The translations under genes and the position numbers were made by a program. A stretch of 52,506 bases of DNA from Methylomonas lenta (GTDB lineage: Bacteria; Pseudomonadota; Gammaproteobacteria; Methylococcales; Methylomonadaceae): positions 1 to 52,506 of the forward strand of contig NZ_LUUI01000122.1 in NCBI RefSeq assembly GCF_001644015.1. Reading direction: 5' to 3'. The notes below the pieces were generated by a model. The model ran no database searches. It saw only the letters and a program-made list of their open reading frames with translations, and was not told the origin of the DNA. Of the stretch, positions 43,915-52,160 are shown in pieces; within the stretch, counting starts at the first letter, position 1, and every line of letters starts with the position of its first letter.

Positions 43915-44862
43915 TTACTCCTTATTTCGCACTGCAGCGGCGTTGGCGTAAACCTCTCGGCGAACCTGATTCATGCGGCCCAAAGGTTCGTGAGCAGCAA
44001 GGCATTGCCAGGGGTTGAAACTACTACGTTCGCAAGCCGTCATGGTTTCCGGATTATCAAAATCCTGGTTTTCTAGGGTAAGGGTGGCTACTATCCGGAA
44101 AGGAGAAACGGCTTCATCCCATATTACCGAAGCGTCTTCAATCGGCATGCTGTAAGCATCAGTCTGGATTTGCACGGCAAAATGAAATTGGGCGGGCGCT
44201 TGCTGTAAATGTGCTTTTACCGCAGCACGCAGTTGATGTCTGCCAGGCTCTACCGCCTGTATCGTCGTGTAGTCAGAACTAGGGATCACCGAATATTTGA
44301 CCACCTGACCAGTGTTTTCGCCCAAGCGATAAGGTGTAGTGCTCCAATAGCGCACATCAAAAGGACAAAGATGTTTCTGGCGAGATTTAAAAGCAATCCC
44401 CAAGGACTTCAGGTGTGGATCGAGCGGGTTTAAAAAAAACCAGAGTTTTTTATTGGCCTGCCGCGCTCGAATAAAACTCAAAAAATCTTCCGGTGTGGCG
44501 ACGAATAGCGCCGGGTAACTGTTCAGGATAAAGTCCTGAAAACCCGGTTCGCCCCACAGCACTTCGCCCTTCACGCCGGATAATCTGATCGATAATCCGC
44601 GTACATCTTTTTCTGCATCGTCCCGGCTTGTGGCATTGGCAAAGCGTAGTTTGGCAGGATAGGTTTTGGCTTCTGCAAAAATACCCTGCTTTAATTCAAC
44701 CGGAATATCAGCGTGGACCCTAAACTGCGCATCGAGGCAGGCGATACTTTTGGCCTGATTGAAGCGTGGCACGATACCGCTTTCCGCTTCGTCCGAGATG
44801 ACTGCGGCAATCCGCATGCTCATCTCGGCAACCAAATCTTCAATTGGCATGTCTGGTTTCAT
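43915..44862 (-). CDS. Catalase-related protein lacking the distal His
   Basis: About 315 residues, cytoplasmic. It parallels the protein at 39380: KQGIFAEAKTYPAKLRF, GLSIRLSGVKGE, NPLDPHLKSLG, YSMPIEDASVIWDE and NPWQCLAAHEPLGRMNQ followed by RREVY, so the proximal RxxxY is present. At the distal position the other copy has KTHGVVKA, and this one has KSIACLDA, with no His. It cannot be a normal catalase. The start at 44862 has AGGGGGAA upstream; the frame opening at 44934 overlaps the previous gene. Confidence 0.72.
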   Translation of the reverse strand: MKPDMPIEDLVAEMSMRIAAVISDEAESGIVPRFNQAKSIACLDAQFRVHADIPVELKQGIFAEAKTYPAKLRFANATSRDDAEKDVRGLSIRLSGVKGEVLWGEPGFQDFILNSYPALFVATPEDFLSFIRARQANKKLWFFLNPLDPHLKSLGIAFKSRQKHLCPFDVRYWSTTPYRLGENTGQVVKYSVIPSSDYTTIQAVEPGRHQLRAAVKAHLQQAPAQFHFAVQIQTDAYSMPIEDASVIWDEAVSPFRIVATLTLENQDFDNPETMTACERSSFNPWQCLAAHEPLGRMNQVRREVYANAAAVRNKE

Positions 44863-44888
44863 CAACGATTCCCCCTGACGGTTAAGGC

Positions 44889-47816
44889 TTATCGAAAACT
44901 GGAATCCGTTGCAGCGGCTTTTTGCGGTTTCCATTGCAAGGTGTAATCGTTGCCTCTATCTCTGGCCCAAGGGTCAAATACATTGACGACTCCCGCCAGT
45001 TGATCTTTGAGCTCAGGCATGGTGCGGAGCATGATACGTTTTAAAGGCGATATCTCGACCTTGTGACCATTAGACTCTTTGGCTTCATATAACTTACCAT
45101 CCGGGCCATTATTCAAAACCCAATCTACGCCCATTGAGGTATAGAATTCAGGCCGAAAACTGGAGGTGAAGAAGCGGTCACTAAACAGACGCCGAGAGGC
45201 ATTCAAGATAAACACATGGAATTGGGTTTCTGAAATGGCGAAACCATGCGGACGTGTGAACTCAGATAACCAGCCCACTACGGTATCCACATCCTCGATA
45301 TTGTCGACTATGCTGCCGTCCGGATGACCCAGGCAATCGTTGATGGGTGATCCATCATCATTCAATTGCGCATCGGTAATGACCTTGCTGGCATCGCATT
45401 TATGCTGTCCATAAACTTCGCGTAGCAATTTGATCAAATGATGTTGCTCTTTATATTCGGCACTGGCGGTGGGTACGCGTTTGTCGATAAAGTCATCGTA
45501 ACTGGTCAGTTGTTTAAGTCCGTATTGACGACGGAATTCGTTAAAGCGCGGCAAACCGCGTTCGCGATCCCGAATCACGTCCAGCGCGGCAATATCGATT
45601 TTGTTGGTTTCCGTTTGTAGACGTGGCAAATCCAGGTTTTGTAGGAATTGGGCATGATTTTGCAAGGTCAACAAGCCCAAACGTTGCCTACCCATACTCA
45701 GCGCCCAACTACTCAAACCGCCATCGGTCATGGCCTGCGTGGCTTTACCACGGAAGGTGCTGACTACCGGCACTTTTTTGCTTATGGTGTTAGGCGATTT
45801 CAAATCCCTGAATTCCAACAGATCCGGTAACAATGGATGCAAGCGATATACCGTGGGAAATTCCTCCGGAAAATTGAACGGCGAGCCGAAGTGATTGATA
45901 CCGCCGTTGACATGTTCCAGATTACTTAAATCCCAGATATCCTTCTTGCCGCTCAAATGCCCCAGAAACCTGGCATGCTCTTGATAGCGGTGGCTGCCCA
46001 GACCAAATATGCCGGCACCCGAAGCAAACACCGAATAGAACTGATTGGCCTTGATTTCGTTACCGGATTTGGCCAAGCGATTCACGACGATTTTTTCCAA
46101 AACTTTGGAGACCGGGTTGTCTTTTTGCACCAAACCATTCCAGTTGGCGTTCATACCCAAATATAAGGGCTCGTCGTAGAGTAACTGGGTGGTCCATTCT
46201 ATGGTATGAATTTTGGCAATTTCGGCGGCAACCACCAAGCGGGCGGCCTGATACAATTCTTCTGCGCTGACTTTTTTATACGGAATCACCTCATTCGGTT
46301 TGTCGGGATTGCGTAAGCCGGAGTCGGTATTGGGCATGGAGGCCGCTTTAGCCCGGAAGGCATCAACAAATTGATTGTGTTCGCGCACGAACATGTTGTG
46401 GTAAAAACTCATACCCACTGTCCAGTTATCGGCAAATCCTGCAGCTTCCTGGCCTTTCCAGGCAGGATTGATAGGGTCCGCCAAGCATTCTGTATCCGCA
46501 TTTTCGCAGCTGTTAAAGACGGGTAGATAACCTAGCTTTTCGCCCGCACCGGTATGGCTACCCCTGGGCTGCATCAATAATTTAGCTGGATCGTTAGGAT
46601 CGCGTTTCACACGTTTTTCCGACAACTCATCGAAACCGTAGATCTGCGAGGCATCCCACCAGGCCGTCACGGTATTTTCGGTGGTGCGGTGAGCACGTGC
46701 TAGATAAGTTTTGCCATCGTGGGTAAATGTGGGGGCTGGCTCTTTCTGAGCAAAAAAAGGTACATCGACTTTATCATTAGGTCGGCAGCCTAATTTGGCG
46801 GCCTGCTCTGGCGTCAGCGCTTGTTCTTTATTGTTCACCAATTGCGTGCTACAGCCAACCGGCATGCGAGCTTCGGTATTTTGGCCTTCCCGTAAATGGT
46901 AAAACCAATCGTGGGTCATAAACTGAATCCAATATGCAGCCAGAACATTAAAAAACGGGGCTTTTTTATAGTCGCATTCAGCTGAAACAGCGTTGTCCGG
47001 CAAGCCCTGACCCTGGTTACAGGCTTCGGGTTTGTGCTGTTGGCGGGTAAATAATTTACGCGAAATAACTTGCGGGTCGGGTTTTAACAAAGCCAAGCGA
47101 TTGCCATGCCGATTGCGTACCAATTCGTTCGCGCCCATATCCGGGAAAGTCGAATCGAAACTGACGTTGCGGGCAAATAACTGGTTGGACGCGCCCATGG
47201 CTGGATTGAAGATATCGTTACAGATGCCGGTAATGTTGCGATGACGAATCAACTCGCCAGTACAGACCTGCTGACCTTTATTGTTAGTCACCTGCTGATA
47301 GTACCGATTATTTTCCGGCAAGCGCATCGCATCCCAAATTTTTACCACAGGTCCAGGCATATCGCCGTCGCCCTTGATGTAGATATCATAGGTTTTATTG
47401 TCGTAAAGGTTGAATCGCAGCAGCTCCATGCGTTGATATTCCAAATCCATCAAGGCACCGTCGACACCACGTCCATTCGGGTTGAGATGTTTTGCTAGCT
47501 TGGTAAGAGACTCCCAACCCCCGGCTTTACTACTTGCATCGCCAGTGCCCCAGTAATTGGCCCAATCTACCCAAACCGTATCACGCTGAGCCATGGCTCG
47601 TTTGCCACCTCGGCATTCAGCCGTATCTTCTGTGACTTTTCCTAAAAAACGCTCTGATTGTTGATTGGCAATGGGGCGCAAGCCTTTGGCGGCCATGCGG
47701 ACACAGGCTTTATCGGCACTCAAACGCTCCAAGGTCGATGTCGATTCAGCACTGGCAGTAGTTGCCATGAAGCATGACAGCGTGAACAAAATGAGTACAT
47801 ATTGATTTTTTGTCAT
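44889..47816 (-). CDS. Alpha-dioxygenase-like haem peroxidase, secreted
   Basis: About 975 residues with a signal peptide (MTKNQYVLILFTLSCFMATT, cleavage after ASA). Signatures match fatty-acid alpha-dioxygenase: distal His302 in WIQFMTHDWFYH, WWDASQIYG, FVREHN, IHTIEWTTQLL, catalytic-type Tyr657 and proximal His660 in VYRLHPLLPD, RDRERGLPRFNEFRRQYG, and GFAISETQFHVFI followed by RRLFSDRFFT. Known alpha-dioxygenases add O2 at C2 of fatty acids, giving 2-hydroperoxides and then aldehydes one carbon shorter. It is longer than plant enzymes (about 640 residues), with an extra N-terminal region and inserts. Substrate not readable. First gene of the operon, GGGGGA site. Confidence 0.8.
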   Translation of the reverse strand: MTKNQYVLILFTLSCFMATTASAESTSTLERLSADKACVRMAAKGLRPIANQQSERFLGKVTEDTAECRGGKRAMAQRDTVWVDWANYWGTGDASSKAGGWESLTKLAKHLNPNGRGVDGALMDLEYQRMELLRFNLYDNKTYDIYIKGDGDMPGPVVKIWDAMRLPENNRYYQQVTNNKGQQVCTGELIRHRNITGICNDIFNPAMGASNQLFARNVSFDSTFPDMGANELVRNRHGNRLALLKPDPQVISRKLFTRQQHKPEACNQGQGLPDNAVSAECDYKKAPFFNVLAAYWIQFMTHDWFYHLREGQNTEARMPVGCSTQLVNNKEQALTPEQAAKLGCRPNDKVDVPFFAQKEPAPTFTHDGKTYLARAHRTTENTVTAWWDASQIYGFDELSEKRVKRDPNDPAKLLMQPRGSHTGAGEKLGYLPVFNSCENADTECLADPINPAWKGQEAAGFADNWTVGMSFYHNMFVREHNQFVDAFRAKAASMPNTDSGLRNPDKPNEVIPYKKVSAEELYQAARLVVAAEIAKIHTIEWTTQLLYDEPLYLGMNANWNGLVQKDNPVSKVLEKIVVNRLAKSGNEIKANQFYSVFASGAGIFGLGSHRYQEHARFLGHLSGKKDIWDLSNLEHVNGGINHFGSPFNFPEEFPTVYRLHPLLPDLLEFRDLKSPNTISKKVPVVSTFRGKATQAMTDGGLSSWALSMGRQRLGLLTLQNHAQFLQNLDLPRLQTETNKIDIAALDVIRDRERGLPRFNEFRRQYGLKQLTSYDDFIDKRVPTASAEYKEQHHLIKLLREVYGQHKCDASKVITDAQLNDDGSPINDCLGHPDGSIVDNIEDVDTVVGWLSEFTRPHGFAISETQFHVFILNASRRLFSDRFFTSSFRPEFYTSMGVDWVLNNGPDGKLYEAKESNGHKVEISPLKRIMLRTMPELKDQLAGVVNVFDPWARDRGNDYTLQWKPQKAAATDSSFR

Positions 47817-47902
47817 TGTCTTGTCCCCCACAACCGATAATGGACCAAGCTCGGCCCTAAGTACTGAGAGTTCAGCTTAGACCAACTGTAGGCAAGTCAC
47901 CA

Positions 47903-47918
47903 TGACCTAAATGGGTCA
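47903..47918. promoter_or_regulatory. Inverted repeat TGACC-N6-GGTCA, candidate operator
   Basis: 5-bp perfect arms in the divergent region (47817-48030) between the alpha-dioxygenase-like gene and the LuxR-type regulator. A natural place for the regulator or another factor to bind. Confidence 0.4.
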
Positions 47919-48030
47919 ATTTAATGGCAAATCAAAAATTTAAGCGCTATGCTAGAGATACAAACATGAAAGGAATGTCTGAATAAATAGCAAGGAGATG
48001 AGTACATAAATATAACAGGGGTATTACTTG

Positions 48031-49098
48031 ATGTGCCATATCTCCGACAACACCCACCTAATCGCAATACTGTCTAAGGCTCCTGGACATCCTTTGATTT
48101 GGCATCAGTTTCTTGATGAACTTGCTCAGCAGCTTAATTGTGATACTAGTGCTTTGCTGGTGACTGATTTAATGGATAGTGAAAATACACGCTTTCTGTT
48201 CAGTGCTCATATCGAAAAGGACTATCAAGAGCAGTATGAAAATAAACTTAATCGACTGGATGATTTCAATCATTTCATCAGTAAAAATCCGCTGAGTGTT
48301 TTTTACGATCAAGCTCTAAGTGAGACTGCTCGAAAAGTTGGAAAAGCCGAATTTAGTACGCTTGATAAGCCACTATATCGTTTTGGCGTATCCATACCCT
48401 GTAATCAAAAAAATGCCCTCAGTCTGTTGCTAAGTCGTAGCGTGGCATTTAATGAAGCGGAGCAACTGCAAGTCAAGCAAACTTTACAAGCTCTTATTCC
48501 AGCCTTAGATGAAGCAATACATGCTGAACAAAGACATAAAATAGATAGCCAATTGCGTCATTACTTAGGTGGGCATTTTGATAGCTATATTATTGTCGAT
48601 CATCGATTAAATATAATTTTTTCTGATCCTATCTTTGGAATAATTATTAATCAGATGGATTGTGTAAAAATTTCGCAAAATCAATTTAGCATGAAAAACC
48701 CTGCCATTGAGCAGCGATTGCTGGCGCTGATTGAAGCTAACCAGAGTGCTTCCATTCATAATCAATGCCATTCCTGTCAAATTATGTTGATTCCGATTTC
48801 GGAATTAAAAAATCTTTACCAATGGGAGTGTTATAAGGATGGTTTTATTCTTGCATTTACCCATGATAAGGAGAGTGATCCTATGCTGGATCGTTTGATG
48901 GGTATTTATAAGTTATCGAGATGTGAGGCTATTTGCGCACAGCACTTTATGAATAACCCCTCTATTTCTGAAATTGCAACTAACACCTTTCGTTCGCAGG
49001 AAACTGTTCGGAATCATATTAAGCACATGATGCAAAAAATGAGTGTGCATAGTCAGGCTGAATTGATGAAGAAATTAATAACACTGACCTCGTTGTGA
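48031..49098 (+). CDS. LuxR-type transcriptional regulator
   Basis: About 355 residues. The C-terminal HTH (about 290-350) has LSRCEAICAQHFMNNPS and ATNTFRSQETVRNHIKHMMQ, the LuxR pattern with weak N-terminal spacing. Residues 1-280 show no receiver or PAS domain that I can name; parts resemble the sensory regions of LuxR-solo regulators (HQFLDELAQQLN near the start). The ATG at 48031 has AGGGG upstream; the earlier TTG is less likely. It diverges from the alpha-dioxygenase operon, the best candidate regulator for it. Confidence 0.78.
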   Translation: MCHISDNTHLIAILSKAPGHPLIWHQFLDELAQQLNCDTSALLVTDLMDSENTRFLFSAHIEKDYQEQYENKLNRLDDFNHFISKNPLSVFYDQALSETARKVGKAEFSTLDKPLYRFGVSIPCNQKNALSLLLSRSVAFNEAEQLQVKQTLQALIPALDEAIHAEQRHKIDSQLRHYLGGHFDSYIIVDHRLNIIFSDPIFGIIINQMDCVKISQNQFSMKNPAIEQRLLALIEANQSASIHNQCHSCQIMLIPISELKNLYQWECYKDGFILAFTHDKESDPMLDRLMGIYKLSRCEAICAQHFMNNPSISEIATNTFRSQETVRNHIKHMMQKMSVHSQAELMKKLITLTSL

Positions 49099-49204
49099 TC
49101 TGACACAACCCTATTTAATTATCTTAGAACAGCTATCTGCGAACCATTTATTCAATCCGCTCCAAACAAATATCAAACTTTCACCTGATTAGTTAGTATC
49201 TTCA

Positions 49205-49262
49205 GCTATGACGAAAAAGTCCGTCATGCCAGTCAGGACGCGGGCATTCAGTATCATGGATG
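49205..49262. repeat. Degenerate dispersed inverted repeat
   Basis: GTCCGTCATGCCAG and GACGCGGGCATTCAGTATCATGGATGG form the pattern of the CGTCATTCC...GGAATCCAG class of intergenic repeats seen in many proteobacteria, here decayed. The rest of 49099-49362 holds nothing recognisable. Confidence 0.35.
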
Positions 49263-49362
49263 GTAAGCTTAGCGCTATCCAAGTTTAGATTGCGGCATTC
49301 CCTGTCGAAATGAAGATTTTTAGGATTTGAGGAGGATTAGCTGAGAAAACTTGCTAATCAGG

Positions 49363-50184
49363 TTAAAAATTGTTTATAACTGATTCACCACAAACAGATA
49401 TTAATTCAGAGTCAGCTACGATTGAATCTCTATTTTTTTCTAAAAATATTTTATTATTTTTTATAATTAACACTGCATTATCAGGTTTTTTTAGTGCGCA
49501 ATAAGTCTTCATTAAATTAATTAGAGTATTGGTGTTTTCTGGTTTTATTACGTTTGCTTTTTGCAAAGTCACTAATGCTTCTTCATATTTGCCAAGTCTA
49601 AACAGTGCGTAGCCTTTATAGTCAAGTGCTCTTATATTATCAGGGGATGTAGATAGAACTTTTTCATACTCAATTATTGCTTTCTCAAATTCTGTATTCA
49701 GTCTATAACTAATACCTTTTGAAAGTATTGAGTTCATTCTGTTGGCTTCTTCTTGCTCTTTAATGAGCGATAAATAGTTTTTTGATGTTTCTGAATTTTT
49801 TGACCATGAATTTGTGAAATATTCCTTAGACTTATCTATATTTCCTAATGAGTAATAAATGATTCCTAGGTTGTTAGAGGTTTTTTGTGCCAATTCAGTG
49901 TTGTTTATTTTTATTGCACCCTGTAGGGCTTTTTCCAGGTAGTTTATGGCTTCATTATTATTGCCATTATTGAAGTATGTCCAGCCTATTGAATTATATA
50001 AAATGACTTGGTCTTTTTCAGTTTTTGCCAGGGGGTGGGATTTTTTTAACACGTCCAAGGCTTTTGGGTAGTCTTTTTGGTCGAAAATTCTATTGGCTGA
50101 ATTTAGTTTTTCGCTAAATAGGCTTTCAGCGTGAACAGGTGGAGAAATTAGCAATATGTTACATATAAGTAGTATTATTTTCAT
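49363..50184 (-). CDS. Exported TPR-repeat protein
   Basis: About 273 residues with a signal peptide (MKIILLICNILLISPPVHA). Five or so tetratricopeptide repeats follow, for example ALDVLKKSHPLAKTEKDQVI, NNEAINYLEKAL, NNLGIIYYSLGNIDKSK and ALDYKGYALFRLGKYEEAL. These are protein-docking modules; partner unknown. The frame extends to a TTG at 50199, but the ATG at 50184 starts the signal peptide. Its upstream neighbour is the small membrane protein at 50196, with which it is probably co-transcribed. Confidence 0.75.
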   Translation of the reverse strand: MKIILLICNILLISPPVHAESLFSEKLNSANRIFDQKDYPKALDVLKKSHPLAKTEKDQVILYNSIGWTYFNNGNNNEAINYLEKALQGAIKINNTELAQKTSNNLGIIYYSLGNIDKSKEYFTNSWSKNSETSKNYLSLIKEQEEANRMNSILSKGISYRLNTEFEKAIIEYEKVLSTSPDNIRALDYKGYALFRLGKYEEALVTLQKANVIKPENTNTLINLMKTYCALKKPDNAVLIIKNNKIFLEKNRDSIVADSELISVCGESVINNF

Positions 50185-50195
50185 GCTGATACCTG

Positions 50196-50708
50196 TCAAA
50201 ATCCAGAGTCACTGGAAGCGTTGGCATTTGTAATAGCCATTCTTTTTAACACTTCCTCTTGTAACTTAATGTTTTTGCTGAGTTCAATATTCTTATTTAT
50301 TACCTCATTTATATCAATGCTTATGTTCTGTTCGTTTTTGACCAAAATGGTTGCTCGACCTGTATTATTTAGGTCAAGTTTTTCGGTTTGGTGGAAAACC
50401 AAGGTTTTATAAGGTTGTTCAGGTGGGGAAATGGACAGTATTATTTTGCTTTCAGCTTGGTACATTAGTAATAGAATTCCACCAATAAAGAAGAAAAGTG
50501 AAAAGCCTAAGAAATAACGCGTGTTATTGATCTGAGAGCAAACCAAACTTTTCCATTCTTTATACATCTCAATGTCATGAAAAGACTCTGGCCGTTGTTC
50601 GAATATTTTGGATTGAACGTCAGATGTTAATTTAAAACCAAGATAAAGCATTAAGAAAGCAAAGCCTGTCACGCCTGTATTTAGAATATCAATAATATTG
50701 ATTTCCAT
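50196..50708 (-). CDS. Small membrane protein of unknown function
   Basis: 170 residues with two hydrophobic spans (about 10-24 and 69-84: YFLGFSLFFFIGGILL). An extracytoplasmic part follows, then a C-terminal helix (INKNIELSKNIKLQEEVLKRM). No family recognised. GGAG precedes the ATG. Paired with the TPR gene by 11 bases, suggesting a membrane anchor for a periplasmic complex, which is inference only. AT-rich compared with the housekeeping block. Confidence 0.65.
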   Translation of the reverse strand: MEINIIDILNTGVTGFAFLMLYLGFKLTSDVQSKIFEQRPESFHDIEMYKEWKSLVCSQINNTRYFLGFSLFFFIGGILLLMYQAESKIILSISPPEQPYKTLVFHQTEKLDLNNTGRATILVKNEQNISIDINEVINKNIELSKNIKLQEEVLKRMAITNANASSDSGF

Positions 50709-51070
50709 GTTAACTCCTTCATTTTTGATTTTTAAACCTGAAAGCTAAACATAGGCGTTTTAGTAGCATAAATCAATTTTCGTGACTATTTGTCCACGCT
50801 TGGTTTCAAATAGGATCTTCGTCCAGGGGTTGGGTTATCTAGGCTGCTTAAGCCAGGAATTCGGATTAGCTTGCCAGGCTAAAGCTTCAGGCTGTAAGTG
50901 CAATATAGGGATACTTCAGAATCAGTTCCAATGCAGTCAGATCATATTGGCCTGCCAAAACTCTGACAGGCTTGGGTTACGTTTTTCTGACTTGGCCACG
51001 TATGGGGCGGTTGTGTTTGGCAGGTTTTTGTTGGCCGACGTAATTCGAATCAAAAGTAAGACATTGAGGG
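50709..51070. other. Gap without recognised genes
   Basis: A 362-base stretch. One open frame (50782-51138) reaches 118 codons but lacks a ribosome site, shows no motif and runs into the diguanylate cyclase remnant on the other strand. I see no terminator or repeat. Confidence 0.5.
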
Positions 51071-51606
51071 TTAGCCTAAGCAAACCCGGTTTCTGCCTTC
51101 TTGCTTGGCTGTGTACATTGCTGCATCAGCGCGTTTAACAAAGCTTTCTGTGCTGTCATCTTCTCGTAAAGAACTGACACCCAGACTGGCAGTGATATTC
51201 AATACATTCATACCATAAGCCAGGGTGTGGGACTCAATGCTACTGCGCACGCGTTCGGCGATGATGGCGGCATCGGTTTGATTAGTGTCTGCCAATAAAA
51301 TCACAAACTCTTCACCGCCATAGCGAAATACGGTGTCGCAACCCCTTACGCTATCTTTCACCCAGCTTGCAACCGAAGCCAAAGCCAAGTCACCATTGAT
51401 TTAAAGTGATCGACATCGACAAAAATCAGAGATAATCTTTGATTGCCACGTTTGGAGCGGCTTATTTCCCGCAGCAAAGTGCTATTTAAAGCTATCCGAT
51501 TGTTGGTTTTGGATAGTGGGTCGGTATAAGCCATTTGCAAGGCTTGATGAAACAGTGTGGCGTTTCTTAAAGGGTAGATCAGGCGGCACAATAGACTTTC
51601 AATCAT
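51071..51606 (-). pseudogene. Broken GGDEF diguanylate cyclase
   Basis: Two frames cover one GGDEF domain. The upstream frame has QALQMAYTDPLSKTNNRIAL and LIFVDVDHFKS. The downstream frame begins GDLALASVASWVKDSV and holds the intact active-site sequence FRYGGEEFVILL and a normal end (ADAAMYTAKQEGRNRV). The usual INDxxGHxxGD loop between them is missing: about eight residues were deleted at 51395-51405, and the frame shifted. The frame stays open to about 51665 (GFSSSYELKMIESLL) without a start, so the N-terminus may be lost too. Cyclic-di-GMP synthesis is therefore unlikely unless this is a sequencing error. Confidence 0.75.
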
Positions 51607-51707
51607 TTTGAGCTCGTAGGATGATGAGAAACCTACCGTAGCAATTGCTACAGATGCGCTTCGCGTTGTTCAACACATCCGAGCTAGTATGAGTTTTATA
51701 AGCTGTA

Positions 51708-52124
51708 CTATTTAACTGCCTCAGGCTGAAAGTAAATCATATCAACCCGCATGCTTCTAGTCCCATCTGAGAGTGCCCATTCAAACGTATTGCCAACAGA
51801 AAATCCGATGATAGCAACACCTAGATCGGAGAGGATGGATAACTTGCCTTGCTGAAGGTTCGCATCGCTGGGAAAGACCAGCGTATATTGCATCTTTTCA
51901 CCCGTTGCTGTATCGGTGAGGCGGACACATGAATTCATGGTGACTACATAGGGGGGAATCTCTTCGGGAGCGACAATAGTAGCCCGGTTAAGTTCGGCTT
52001 CCAACCTGTCTAAGAGAGCGGAGTGTGTAGAACCGAATTGGTTCGCAGTTATCAGTAAATCGCGTAAGCGGGCACAGTCAAGAGAGGAAAGCATGACGTT
52101 GCGAGCTTTCATATGATTTTCCAT
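51708..52124 (-). CDS. rnk: Nucleoside diphosphate kinase regulator Rnk
   Basis: About 138 residues of the GreA/GreB C-terminal-domain family. It has an N-terminal short coiled coil (SLDCARLRDLLITANQFG and LLDRLEAELNRA) and then the FKBP-like domain (VTMNSCVRLTDTATGEKM, LSILSDLGVAIIGFSVGNTF). Rnk binds RNA polymerase and affects Ndk and polyphosphate/alginate physiology in Pseudomonas and E. coli. The ATG at 52124 has AGGACC upstream; a start at 52112 or 52160 is possible. ndk lies far away at 15394. Confidence 0.85.
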   Translation of the reverse strand: MENHMKARNVMLSSLDCARLRDLLITANQFGSTHSALLDRLEAELNRATIVAPEEIPPYVVTMNSCVRLTDTATGEKMQYTLVFPSDANLQQGKLSILSDLGVAIIGFSVGNTFEWALSDGTRSMRVDMIYFQPEAVK

Positions 52125-52160
52125 GGTCCTAGTTTCCTTGTCGAACAAATTGTTATTCAA

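Noticed and set aside
50782-51138. 118-codon frame in the gap before the GGDEF remnant
   Set aside because: Cys-rich random-looking composition, no ribosome site, and it overlaps the GGDEF remnant on the other strand.
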